From Desulfobacterales bacterium (GTDB lineage Bacteria; Desulfobacterota; Desulfobacteria; Desulfobacterales; SpSt-501): a stretch of DNA of 51,943 nt. Position numbers and translations under genes: made by a program. Every line of letters starts with the position of its first letter. The stretch's first letter is position 1. The notes under the pieces are model-generated. The model was not told the origin of the DNA. It saw nothing but the letters and a program-made list of their open reading frames with translations, and made no database searches. The stretch is taken from NCBI GenBank assembly GCA_030834695.1, contig JAUQXK010000098.1:1-51943 (forward strand), read 5' to 3'. Below, piece by piece: positions 16,866-24,560 of this stretch.

Positions 16866-17632
16866 CACTTGACCGTGAATCCATGCTTCTCGAAGATGGA
16901 TTTGGCCGCTGGGCTTTTTAAGAACTCGAGCAGGCGTTGCACCGCAGGCGTGCCATTGTCCTTCACGATAGCGGCCGGATAGACGATCGGCGGGTAGCTG
17001 TCCGCGGGGAACACGCCGACCACCGTCGCCTTGGCGGAAGCCGCCGCATCCGTGGCATAGACCACACCCAACGGGCATTCAGCCCGCTCGACCAGCAGCA
17101 ACGCGGCGCGCACGCTGTCTGCTCGTGCGATCCGGCCCTCGATTCCTTTCCAGACCCCCAACTTCTCGAACGCCTGTCTGGCATATTTGCCAACGGGCAC
17201 GTGGTCCGGATCGCCGGTCGCCAACAGCCCTCCCGACAAAAAAGCGGAAAGATCGATTCCCGGTTTCAGGTCTACCTTTAAAGCGCTGTCGGCCGGGGCA
17301 ATCATTACCAGGCGGTTGCCCAGCAAATTGGTTCGGGTCCCGTCCGCGATCAATTTGCGCTGGTCGAGATAATCCATCCAGTCCAGATCCGCGGAAAGAA
17401 AAAGGTTGGCAGGCGCACCGTTTTCGATCTGTTTGGCAAGGGTGGAGGAAGCGGCATACGAGAACCGCACGGTGTGGCCCTCCTTTTGCTCGAACGCCTT
17501 TCCTGCGTCGTTGAGCGCGTTGGTCAGAGAGGCTGCGGCAAACACGGTGATCTCATCGGCGGATGCCTCCCCGGGAGCAGATAGAAGCGCAAGACCCAGG
17601 AGCAACAGAAAGGCTCTTGAAAAATTTCGCAT
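16865..17632 (-). CDS. modA: Molybdate-binding protein ModA
   Basis: 255 residues with a signal peptide (MRNFSRAFLLLLGLALLSAP, cleaved near EASADE). The mature protein starts ITVFAAASLTNALNDAGKAF, the oxyanion-binding loop of ModA, and continues with FSYAASSTLAKQIENGAPAN (second binding Ser), LVMIAP and YPAAIVKD near the hinge. It captures molybdate or tungstate in the periplasm for ModBC. ATG 17632 is preferred over the adjacent ATG 17635 because AAGGAGG then sits at normal spacing. It is the first gene of modABC; a palindrome lies 50 bases upstream and a TATGCC-N6-GCCATA site 180 bases upstream. Confidence 0.95.
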   Translation of the reverse strand: MRNFSRAFLLLLGLALLSAPGEASADEITVFAAASLTNALNDAGKAFEQKEGHTVRFSYAASSTLAKQIENGAPANLFLSADLDWMDYLDQRKLIADGTRTNLLGNRLVMIAPADSALKVDLKPGIDLSAFLSGGLLATGDPDHVPVGKYARQAFEKLGVWKGIEGRIARADSVRAALLLVERAECPLGVVYATDAAASAKATVVGVFPADSYPPIVYPAAIVKDNGTPAVQRLLEFLKSPAAKSIFEKHGFTVK

Positions 17633-17682
17633 CATTCCTCCTTGTTCGGCATAAAGTCGATCCGTGCCTGATATGCTTTTAT

Positions 17683-17699
17683 TAGCACAGCTAGTGCTA
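17683..17699. promoter_or_regulatory. Palindrome TAGCAC-N5-GTGCTA upstream of modA
   Basis: TAGCAC (17683-17688) and GTGCTA (17694-17699) are exact inverted arms about one helical turn apart, roughly 50 bases before the modA start codon. Its position fits an operator overlapping the modABC promoter or the early leader. It does not match the other palindrome class in this window, so a different regulator is possible. Confidence 0.45.
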
Positions 17700-17811
17700 T
17701 TCGCACACCTGAATTCTCATTGTCAACACCGATTAATCCTCAACCTGGGCCGGTACTACTGAATGCTGTTGCGCTGATTCTCAAACCCGGGGTTCTGCCG
17801 TAATCATGAAA

Positions 17812-17829
17812 TATGCCAAAGACGCCATA
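17812..17829. promoter_or_regulatory. Mo/W-regulon palindrome, variant (TATGCC-N6-GCCATA)
   Basis: One of six related sites in the window. The left arm TATGCC is perfect and the right arm GCCATA has one base off the GrCATA consensus, with the same 6-base spacer. It lies between the divergent modABC and AbrB-like genes, about 180 bases upstream of modA. Confidence 0.55.
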
Positions 17830-17994
17830 AAACATTAACAATCTATTAATACAGATAAAATTTACTTTTCAGGCCGCCGAAGATTATGAAACTGCCTACA
17901 AGATTGTAAAAATTACATTTACAATTATGCGGGAACTGATTGGTGAAAGGTGGGTTTAATGCCTAGGGGGTAGTATCGAAGTCAGTTTTCGAAA

Positions 17995-18012
17995 TATGCC
18001 ATTTTTGACATA
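17995..18012. promoter_or_regulatory. Mo/W-regulon palindrome (TATGCC-N6-GACATA)
   Basis: Perfect match to TATGyC-N6-GrCATA. A TTGACA hexamer (18005-18010) is embedded in its right half, and a second TATGCC half-site follows at 18023-18028. It is 120 bases upstream of the GTG start of the small AbrB-like gene and also faces modABC. Confidence 0.65.
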
Positions 18013-18131
18013 TAACGAGAATTATGCCAATAGTAATTATCGGCCAGCTTGAAAAGCGCTCAGGGCGGCAACACGACGTCCCGCCCGCCGGCTCGCAGCC
18101 AGTACCGACGCGGCGTAAGGAGTCATCTATA

Positions 18132-18362
18132 GTGGCACAAGGGAAGAAACTCCGCAGGGTCCATTCAGCCTACGGCGGAAACGATTGCCTGGAAGATGCA
18201 ACCCCCTACGCCCTTCATTTGGCCAGCGGAAAACAGGCCAAGATAGAAATTTTCGGCAGTGAAATAATCGAAAAGCGGGTCAAGGCGTGCGCCAACAGCG
18301 GCAGGGTCTACCTCCCCCCGGAATGGATCGGGCACAAAGTGAAAATCATCCGCATCGATTGA
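18132..18362 (+). CDS. Small AbrB/DUF2080-like protein
   Basis: 76 residues. The C-terminal half reads KIEIFGSEIIEKRVKACANS then GRVYLPPEWIGHKVKIIRID, the swapped-hairpin AbrB-like pattern of the DUF2080 family, small proteins best known beside archaeal transposases. The N-terminal part (VAQGKKLRRVHSAYGGND) is basic. GTG 18132 is chosen because AAGGAG sits at 18118-18123; an in-frame ATG at 18024 overlaps a regulatory half-site and lacks one. No transposase is nearby. With operator sites upstream, a DNA-binding or antitoxin-like role within the molybdate locus is possible, but unproven. Confidence 0.65.
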   Translation: MAQGKKLRRVHSAYGGNDCLEDATPYALHLASGKQAKIEIFGSEIIEKRVKACANSGRVYLPPEWIGHKVKIIRID

Positions 18363-18401
18363 TTCGGCTGCCTAAATTACTCCAAATTACACCCGCGCCG
18401 G

Positions 18402-18614
18402 CTATCCGCCGAAATTCGGGTGGATGAATTCCACGTGATCCCCGTCAGCCACCTTCGTCGCGGCATAGCCTTGGGGAAAGACAAAGCGGCCGTTGTGCTC
18501 GACGATCAGATCGCGGTCCATCTCCTGGAACAGATCGATGAGGTCGGCCAGCGTTGCGAAGAATGGCACGTCCTCGGGCAATCCGTTGACCGTGATGCGG
18601 ACGGTGGTGCTCAT
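18402..18614 (-). CDS. ThiS/MoaD-like sulfur-carrier protein
   Basis: 70 residues, a beta-grasp protein ending in the diagnostic Gly-Gly (HPNFGG). The middle (FATLADLIDLFQEMDRDLIV) and DGDHVEFIHPNFGG match ThiS/MoaD. The C-terminal Gly is adenylated by an E1-like enzyme and then converted to a thiocarboxylate that donates sulfur. Its ATG overlaps the stop of the E1-like gene (ATGA), so the two are coupled. ThiS-type carriers make thiazole; MoaD-type carriers make molybdopterin. Here the molybdenum hydroxylase genes next door point to Moco, but no MoaE is present, so a dedicated sulfur supply for this enzyme is an alternative. Confidence 0.85.
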   Translation of the reverse strand: MSTTVRITVNGLPEDVPFFATLADLIDLFQEMDRDLIVEHNGRFVFPQGYAATKVADGDHVEFIHPNFGG

Positions 18615-19369
18615 GGCGATGAGGGGCATTGCAAGCGGCTGCAAACCGGGCAATGCGGATTGCGGTCGATCGGCAGCGTGCGGAATTCCATGGTCGAACC
18701 GGAGAACTGCTGCAGCCGGCCGGCGAGGCGCGGAACCAAGCCGATCAATAGCCGGAGCGTATCCAAACACTGGAGCGATGCGACGAGCCCCGCGGTGGGC
18801 CCCAGTGCCGGCGGAGGCTCGGCCTCGACGGTTTCAGCCATCGGGGGAAACAAGCAGCTGAAGCACGGCGTCTGGCCGGGGATGAACGTGGAGGCCGTTC
18901 CCTCCCAACCGCTGATGCCGCCGTACACGAACGGCACCCTTTTTTTTACGGATGCCGAATTGAGCACTTGGCGGGTCGCACGGTTGTCGGTGGCATCGAA
19001 GATCACGTTACACCCCTCGATCAGGGCTTCTACGTTCCCGTATCCGATATCGGTCTCGATGGCCTCGAACCGGCAGTGGGGATTCAGGCGGGTCAGCTTT
19101 TCAGCCGCCGACGCCGCCTTCGAACGGCCTATATCGGCTGAGGCATGCAGGATCTGACGGTTCAGATTGTCCAGAGCCACCCGGTCCCGATCAACGAGCC
19201 TCAGATGGCCGACACCCGCCGCAGCCAGGTAATACGCGCCGATCGATCCCAAACCGCCCAGGCCCGCGATCACCACACGTCCGGCGGCAATCTTGGTCTG
19301 CCCCTTCAACCCGATCTCCGGCAATTGCATCTGCCGGCTGTAGCGCCGGGTCTCCTCCGTGGTCAGCAT
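18611..19369 (-). CDS. E1-like adenylyltransferase (ThiF/MoeB/HesA family)
   Basis: 252 residues. The nucleotide-binding loop is VVIAGLGGLGS (about 32-42), followed by LVDRDRVALDNLNRQIL and DATDNRATRQVLN, hallmark E1 motifs. Two CxxC pairs (CFSC near 170 and CPVC near 240) form the structural zinc site. It adenylates the C-terminal Gly of the ThiS/MoaD-like protein encoded next. It starts 7 bases after the molybdenum subunit gene and is the sixth gene of the minus-strand operon. MoeB versus ThiF cannot be separated by eye. Confidence 0.92.
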   Translation of the reverse strand: MLTTEETRRYSRQMQLPEIGLKGQTKIAAGRVVIAGLGGLGSIGAYYLAAAGVGHLRLVDRDRVALDNLNRQILHASADIGRSKAASAAEKLTRLNPHCRFEAIETDIGYGNVEALIEGCNVIFDATDNRATRQVLNSASVKKRVPFVYGGISGWEGTASTFIPGQTPCFSCLFPPMAETVEAEPPPALGPTAGLVASLQCLDTLRLLIGLVPRLAGRLQQFSGSTMEFRTLPIDRNPHCPVCSRLQCPSSP

Positions 19370-19376
19370 GGCGACG

Positions 19377-21731
19377 TTATTTTTTGGCCCTTGCGGCTTT
19401 CAGCGCCGCCTGGACCCGCTCGGAAGTCAATGGCAGCTCGTGGATGCGCAGGCCCGTGGCGTCGTAGACCGCGTTCAGGATGGCCGGGATGGTGGGCATG
19501 ATGGCGCCTTCGCCGACCTCCTTGGCGCCGAACGGCCCGTTGGGCTCGTCGCTCTCGACGATGATGGCCTCGACCGGCGGCATGTCCAAAGCCGTGACCA
19601 GTTTGTATTCGGCCAAGTCGCAGTTGATGACCCGGCCGCGGTCGTCGAACTTGACCTCCTCGAAGAGCGCCTCGCCCATGCCCATGGCGAGCGAGCCTTC
19701 CATCTGCGCCTCGACCGAGGTCCGGTTGATGGCCCGGCCGCAGTCGTGGGCGTCCGTCATTTTTTCGATGACGATCCTGCCTGTCTCCAGGTCAACATCC
19801 ACCTCGACCACTTGGGCCGAGCACCCGTACGCTGGCGAGGTCCCCACGGCGGCGCCTTTGAATTTGCCGCCTAAAAGCGGCGGCTTGTATTTGCCGGTGC
19901 CGACGATGGTGCCCTTGGCCAGATAGGCGATGCGCGAGGCCTCGCGGAATGTGAGGAAATCCTCCTGCGGGCTGTCGGACCACCCGCGATGCTCCTTGAT
20001 GTAGCGATTGCGGATGCCGCTGAAATCCACCGGCCCGTTCTTGAAAACGATGCGGCCTTCCCGGATATCCATGTCGGCCGCCGGCACTTTCAGCTCCTCC
20101 GCCAGCGCATCGAGCACCTGGCGTTTGGCGGCTTCCGCCGCTTCCTTGACGGCGTGGCCCGTCATCAGCGTCTGCCGGCTGGAGTAGGCCCCGAGGTCCA
20201 CTCCGAAATCCGTGTCACCGGACATCACCCGGACGCTGTCCAGCGGGACCCCCAGGGTTTCGGCGGCGATCATGCCGAAGGCCGTATCCGACCCCTGGCC
20301 GATCTCGGCCGAGGCTGAGTAGACCTGCACCGTGCCTCCATCCTCGGCCAGCTTGACGGTTGCCGTGCAATGATAGGTGTCGGAGCGGTAGATGGGATAA
20401 CCGGCCCCCGACACGAAGAATCCGCAGGCCATGCCGATCCCCTTTCCTTTCGGCAGCCGGCCTTTCTTGGAGGCCCAGTCCGAGGAGTTCCGGACCGCTT
20501 CGATGCACTCCCGCATGCCGAGGCTGCTCATGTTCAAATCGTTGCAGGTCACATCCCCGGCCTGCATCATGTTTTTCAGCCGGAGATCGATGGGGTCCAT
20601 GCCCAGCTCTTCGGCGATCATGTCCAGCTGCTGTTCCCAGGCCGCACGGGCGGCCACCCCGCCGTGGCCGCGTTGGGCTCCGCAGGTCGGCTTGTTGGTG
20701 TAAACCCGCCACCCGTCGTACTTCATGTTGGGCAATTTGTAGGGTCCGCCCAGCAGGCTCCCCGCATAGTAAACCGTGGCGATCCCGAAGCTCGAGTACG
20801 CCCCGCCGTCGAGATAGCACTCGTGCTGCAGGGCGAGCAGGGTGCCGTCCTTCTTGACGCCGGTGGTCATGCGGTGCACGAATTGATGCCGGGCGCGGCA
20901 GAGCATGAAGACCTGCTCCCGCGAATAGTTGAACTTGACGGGCTTACCGGTCTTGCGCGCCAGCAGACAGGCGGCCAGCTCGCCGGTATTGGCGGCGGCC
21001 TTGATGCCGAAGCCGCCGCCGACATAGGGTTTCACCACCCGCACCTTGCCGACCGGCAGGCCCAGGACCATGGCCACGGTGCGCTGCACGTAGTGCGGCG
21101 CCTGCGTCGAGCTGTGCAGAGTCAGGCGGCCATCCAGGTCGAAGACGGCGATGCACCCGGGCGGCTCGAGGAAGGCGCCGTCCTGGCGCTTGTTCTTGAA
21201 AGTGGTGGTCTTAACGAGGTCGCTGGCCTTCAAGGCATCGGCCGCGTTGCCGAACTCCTGGTGCACCTCGGCGGAGAGGTTGCGAGGGAACTCGACGTGC
21301 AGCTGCGGCGCCCCCTCGGCCATGGCCGCCTCGATGGTGAGCACCGCCGGCAGCTCCTCGTAATCCACCTGGATCAGACCGACGGCCTCCTCGGCCGTTT
21401 CCGCATCGACGGCGGCAACCGCCGCGATTTCATCGCCGACATAGCGCACCCGGTCGTGGCAGAAAACAGTCTCGTCGTAGCGCGCCGGACTGACCCCGTA
21501 GCGCACCAGGCCGGCATCCTTGGCCGTGATCACCGCTTTGACGCCGGGCAGCCGCTCGGCTTTGGAGGTGTCGATTCTCACAATGTGCGCATGCGGCAGT
21601 GGACTTTGCAGCAATGCGGCGTGCAGCATGCCCGGGAAGGACATGTCGTCGATGAACACCGCCCGGCCCGTAGCCTTGGCCGGCGCATCCAAACGCGGCA
21701 GACGGCTGTTGATCACTTGATAGTCGCTCAT
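19377..21731 (-). CDS. Molybdenum hydroxylase, molybdopterin-binding (large) subunit
   Basis: 784 residues of the xanthine dehydrogenase family large subunit, with the Ald_Xan_dh_C domain at 20-130 and MoCo-binding domains after. Moco-contact stretches are VKPYVGGGFGIKA, PTCGAQRGHGGVAARAAWEQ and SAEIGQGSDT; the active-site Glu lies in GPFGAKEVGEGA near the C-terminus. It hydroxylates an aromatic or aldehyde carbon using water, passing electrons to the 2Fe-2S and FAD subunits encoded immediately upstream. The GAQR (instead of MRGF-type) contact suggests a substrate other than xanthine. Substrate is unknown; members of this group act on xanthine, nicotinate and 4-hydroxybenzoyl-CoA, among others. 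Confidence 0.92.
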   Translation of the reverse strand: MSDYQVINSRLPRLDAPAKATGRAVFIDDMSFPGMLHAALLQSPLPHAHIVRIDTSKAERLPGVKAVITAKDAGLVRYGVSPARYDETVFCHDRVRYVGDEIAAVAAVDAETAEEAVGLIQVDYEELPAVLTIEAAMAEGAPQLHVEFPRNLSAEVHQEFGNAADALKASDLVKTTTFKNKRQDGAFLEPPGCIAVFDLDGRLTLHSSTQAPHYVQRTVAMVLGLPVGKVRVVKPYVGGGFGIKAAANTGELAACLLARKTGKPVKFNYSREQVFMLCRARHQFVHRMTTGVKKDGTLLALQHECYLDGGAYSSFGIATVYYAGSLLGGPYKLPNMKYDGWRVYTNKPTCGAQRGHGGVAARAAWEQQLDMIAEELGMDPIDLRLKNMMQAGDVTCNDLNMSSLGMRECIEAVRNSSDWASKKGRLPKGKGIGMACGFFVSGAGYPIYRSDTYHCTATVKLAEDGGTVQVYSASAEIGQGSDTAFGMIAAETLGVPLDSVRVMSGDTDFGVDLGAYSSRQTLMTGHAVKEAAEAAKRQVLDALAEELKVPAADMDIREGRIVFKNGPVDFSGIRNRYIKEHRGWSDSPQEDFLTFREASRIAYLAKGTIVGTGKYKPPLLGGKFKGAAVGTSPAYGCSAQVVEVDVDLETGRIVIEKMTDAHDCGRAINRTSVEAQMEGSLAMGMGEALFEEVKFDDRGRVINCDLAEYKLVTALDMPPVEAIIVESDEPNGPFGAKEVGEGAIMPTIPAILNAVYDATGLRIHELPLTSERVQAALKAARAKK

Positions 21732-21759
21732 GGTTTCCTCCGGGGGATATGCTGGAAGT

Positions 21760-22218
21760 TTACCGGGCCGCGTCCTTGATGGCCTCGATGATTTTCTGGT
21801 AGCCCGTGCAGCGGCAGAGGTTGCCCGAAATGGCGCGGCGGATCTCGGGTTCAGCGGGGTGCGGCGATCGATCCAGCAACTCCTTGGCGGACAGGATCAT
21901 CCCCGACGAGCAAAATCCGCACTGAATGGCGCCTTTCTCAATAAAGGCTTGCTGCAGTGGGTGGAGACCTTGGGCGGTTTCCAGGCCTTCGATGGTCTGC
22001 ACCGTGCGGTCGCCGGCTTGAACCGCCAGCACCAGGCAGGAGTTGACGGCCTTGCCGTCCAGGAGCACGGTACAGGCGCCGCAGTCTCCCAGATCGCAAC
22101 CTTTCTTGGTGCCGGTCAATCCCAGATGGCCGCGCAGCAGATCGACCAGGGTGGTGTTCGGATCCACGCCCACTTCATATTCCCTATCGTTGACGGTCAA
22201 ACGGATCAATTGCTTCAT
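21760..22218 (-). CDS. Molybdenum hydroxylase, 2Fe-2S (small) subunit
   Basis: 152 residues with a plant-ferredoxin-type 2Fe-2S domain (CDLGDCGACTVLLDGKAVNSC, whose four Cys ligands are visible over residues 40-61) and a helical second 2Fe-2S domain (CGFCSSGM ... CRCTGYQKI). The two clusters relay electrons from Moco to FAD. It is 10 bases downstream of the FAD subunit gene, with AGGAGG before its ATG, and 28 bases upstream of the large subunit gene. Confidence 0.95.
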   Translation of the reverse strand: MKQLIRLTVNDREYEVGVDPNTTLVDLLRGHLGLTGTKKGCDLGDCGACTVLLDGKAVNSCLVLAVQAGDRTVQTIEGLETAQGLHPLQQAFIEKGAIQCGFCSSGMILSAKELLDRSPHPAEPEIRRAISGNLCRCTGYQKIIEAIKDAAR

Positions 22219-22228
22219 GGGTTCCTCC

Positions 22229-23110
22229 TCAATTCCTGCTTCGGGCCTCAGCCAGGGCCATGGTCAGGGTCCGCCGGGCCAGCACGCCCACCATGTCGCG
22301 CCGATATTCCGCCGAACCTCGAAAGTCCAGGATCGGCATGCAGTCGCGCTGGGCGGCGTCCGCGGCCAGATCAAAGAGCGCTTCGGTCGGTTTCTGACCG
22401 ATGAGCACGGCTTCCGCGCTCGGGGACCTCAACGGCGTCGGGCCGACGGAGCCCAGGGCCACCCGGGCGGCGCGGATGACCTCGGCCCGCCCGTCGAGCT
22501 CCAGGTAGGACGCCACGTTGACGATGTTGCAGTCCTGGGCCTTGCGCACCCCCAGGTTCAGGTACCCCGCGCCGGCATATCCCGCCGGCACCTGGATGAC
22601 GACAGCGGCGATGAGCTCATCCTCGTGGGCTGCGGTCAGACCGGGGCCCTTGAAAAACTCGCCGATCGGCAGTCGCCGCTCGCCGGCGACGCTTCGCAAC
22701 ACCAACACGGCGCCGTAAACGATCAAAGCCGGCGGCAGATCAGCCGCCGGCCGGGCCGAGCCGATGTTGCCGCCGATGGTGGCAAGGTTGCGGATCAGCG
22801 GAGTCCCCAGGGCCCGGGCGCCCAGGCCCAGCGCAGATGCATCCCGGGCGACCATTGCGGAGGCGGCGATCGCGGACACCGTGGCGCCCGCCCCGATCCA
22901 AAGCGTCCCGTTGGATCGTTCCACCTGCGTGAGCTCCGGAATGCGCCCCAGCGATACCAGGCGCTTCGGGTTTAAAACCTTCTTTTTCATGTTGACCAGC
23001 AGATCGGTGCCGCCCGCCAGGAGACGAGCTTCCCCGCGGTGGCGCGCCATCAGCTCGCACGCGTCGCTGATGGATGTGGGTTCATGAAACTCAAACTTGG
23101 GCAGGATCAT
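22229..23110 (-). CDS. Molybdenum hydroxylase, FAD-binding (medium) subunit
   Basis: 293 residues of the CoxM/XdhB family. The FAD-binding loops are LLAGGTDLLVNMKKK and ATIGGNIGSARPAADL; the C-terminal CO_deh_flav_C domain follows from about 175. No inserted 4Fe-4S loop, as found in 4-hydroxybenzoyl-CoA reductase, is seen. It would pass electrons to NAD or another acceptor. First structural subunit gene of the operon, 19 bases downstream of a histidine phosphatase gene. Confidence 0.94.
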   Translation of the reverse strand: MILPKFEFHEPTSISDACELMARHRGEARLLAGGTDLLVNMKKKVLNPKRLVSLGRIPELTQVERSNGTLWIGAGATVSAIAASAMVARDASALGLGARALGTPLIRNLATIGGNIGSARPAADLPPALIVYGAVLVLRSVAGERRLPIGEFFKGPGLTAAHEDELIAAVVIQVPAGYAGAGYLNLGVRKAQDCNIVNVASYLELDGRAEVIRAARVALGSVGPTPLRSPSAEAVLIGQKPTEALFDLAADAAQRDCMPILDFRGSAEYRRDMVGVLARRTLTMALAEARSRN

Positions 23111-23129
23111 GCGAGCCTCCTAATTCCTC

Positions 23130-23744
23130 TCAGGCGGAGCCGCCAAAGATCGGCGGTTTCAGGTTGAGGGCACACACTTCAAAACGGTTCGGTTCATAGG
23201 CCGCCATGCTCAAGCTTCCGTAATCCAGCCGGATCCTAAAGAGATTCGACAGCGGCATCTGCAAACCATGGCACATCAACACCCGGAGCACCCCGGCGTG
23301 GGTGACCAGGCATACGGGGCCGGTCGCAGCCGCTGCGATCTGCTGTACGCACCGGACGACGCGCTCCTGCAGGTCCGAGAAACTCTCGCCGCCCGGGGGC
23401 CTGAAGCCGGCCAGGTCCTGACCGCGCGCCTGCCAAAGATCGGGGTGGCGCTCGCGCACGCAGCTGCGCGGCAGGCCGTCCCACTCTCCCAGGTGGAGTT
23501 CCCTGAGCTCTCTGCAGCGACGAACACCTTCGCTGCGGCCGGCGAAGACAATGGCGGCCGTTTCGGCCGCGCGCTTGAGATCACTCGACCAAAGGCCCGA
23601 AAACTCTATCAGCCGAAGGTCATGGTTCCAGGCGCGGGCCTGGCGGCGTCCTTGAGCGCTGAGCGGTGCATCCGTCTGCCCGATGAAGCCATCCGGCTCC
23701 GGCCATTCGATCTCTCCGTGGCGCAGCAGATACAACAGCGTCAT
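23130..23744 (-). CDS. Histidine phosphatase family protein (CobC-like)
   Basis: 204 residues with the RHG catalytic motif at LLRHGEIEWPEPD (His9), phosphate-pocket Arg in LWSSDLKRAAETA, Glu in LRELHLGEWDG and the second catalytic His in VCLVTHAGVLRVLM. The branch includes alpha-ribazole phosphatase and small-molecule phosphatases. Placed in the molybdenum hydroxylase operon, it may dephosphorylate a nucleotide or cofactor intermediate; no cobalamin genes are nearby. Enzyme class is firm, substrate is not. Confidence 0.88.
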   Translation of the reverse strand: MTLLYLLRHGEIEWPEPDGFIGQTDAPLSAQGRRQARAWNHDLRLIEFSGLWSSDLKRAAETAAIVFAGRSEGVRRCRELRELHLGEWDGLPRSCVRERHPDLWQARGQDLAGFRPPGGESFSDLQERVVRCVQQIAAAATGPVCLVTHAGVLRVLMCHGLQMPLSNLFRIRLDYGSLSMAAYEPNRFEVCALNLKPPIFGGSA

Positions 23745-23759
23745 GGCAACACCCCGGTT

Positions 23760-24560
23760 TCAGGCCGGCGCATCGAGAAGTTCCTGTTGGGCGGCCGATG
23801 ATCGACACGCCGGCCGGTTTCCGCATTCATGCGGCGCGGATAGAAAGGAACTCCGGAAATCCGGCTGGGCAAAGCTTCGCTGCAAATCATCACCGATCTG
23901 GCAGAAAACCTGCGTGTCAAACCGGCACATGCAGGATTCCGCAAAGACCCGCTCACTCGGAGAGGACGCCCTCATGCGCCTCCAGAGCTCGACCGAGTCG
24001 GCGATGCGCCACCCCGCCATGAATGCCAGAGCATCCGCGATTCGACGCTGCCCTCCCTCCAGTCGATGGACAAAGGATGGGGCCACCCGGCCCGATTCCT
24101 TGAGGATCCGGGTCATGAGCGGGAGCAGGGGGGGCCTGGTGATCTCCAGAACGACGCCGGCCAAAGATCGTTGGGTTGATTTGAGTTGATCAGCCCAGGT
24201 GAGGCCCAACTGCTCCGAAAGGCGCCCATGCCTTTTTTTGATGGTTGCTTGTCCGCCGCGCCGGCTGTGGATAACGATTTCACGCGGGTTCACCAGGAAG
24301 TCGCCCGCAGCCCTGAATTCACAGTTGTCGGCATAATTCCCGGCGCAGAGCAGGGCGGCCTCCGCCAGGCGAATCAGTAACAGCCAGCGACTGGTGCCGT
24401 CACCCTCAAGCTGCATGGCCCGTGACCAGCACCTTTCAACGGCCTTCTCGGTCAGGAGAAGCGGCGAACCGGTTTGCTCCAGGTCCCCGTTGATCGCAAA
24501 GATGGCACCCGAAGTCGGCAGTGCGTTCGCCAGGTGCATTAACGATCCGGCTGCAGTCAT
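23760..24560 (-). CDS. Protein of unknown function heading the molybdenum hydroxylase operon
   Basis: 266 residues from ATG 24560; a GTG at 24596 would add 12 residues. I recognise no family. It is soluble, with no signal peptide or membrane segment, mixed helical, with a Trp/Arg/Leu-rich first half (CWSRAMQLEGDGTSRWLLLI) and a Ser/Cys-rich C-terminus. It ends 15 bases before the phosphatase gene and shares its strand, so it is probably the first gene of the operon reaching to the ThiS/MoaD-like gene. The frame is long and uninterrupted and has bacterial-like composition, but expression is unproven. Confidence 0.55.
   Translation of the reverse strand: MTAAGSLMHLANALPTSGAIFAINGDLEQTGSPLLLTEKAVERCWSRAMQLEGDGTSRWLLLIRLAEAALLCAGNYADNCEFRAAGDFLVNPREIVIHSRRGGQATIKKRHGRLSEQLGLTWADQLKSTQRSLAGVVLEITRPPLLPLMTRILKESGRVAPSFVHRLEGGQRRIADALAFMAGWRIADSVELWRRMRASSPSERVFAESCMCRFDTQVFCQIGDDLQRSFAQPDFRSSFLSAPHECGNRPACRSSAAQQELLDAPA

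Larger units (their letters stand above)
17633..18131. other. Long divergent regulatory region, modABC / AbrB-like gene
   Basis: About 500 bases without a convincing gene. It is AT-rich from 17800 to 18030 and contains a 6-5-6 palindrome (17683-17699), a variant TATGyC-N6-GrCATA site (17812-17829), a perfect one (17995-18012) with a further TATGCC half-site at 18023-18028, and a GC-rich leader from about 18040 to the ribosome site of the small gene. I see no tRNA or transposon remnant in it. Confidence 0.6.

Noticed and set aside
18024-18131. Upstream ATG start for the AbrB-like gene
   Set aside because: The ATG lies within the TATGCC half-site, has no ribosome site, and the extra residues look non-coding; GTG 18132 has AAGGAG at good spacing.
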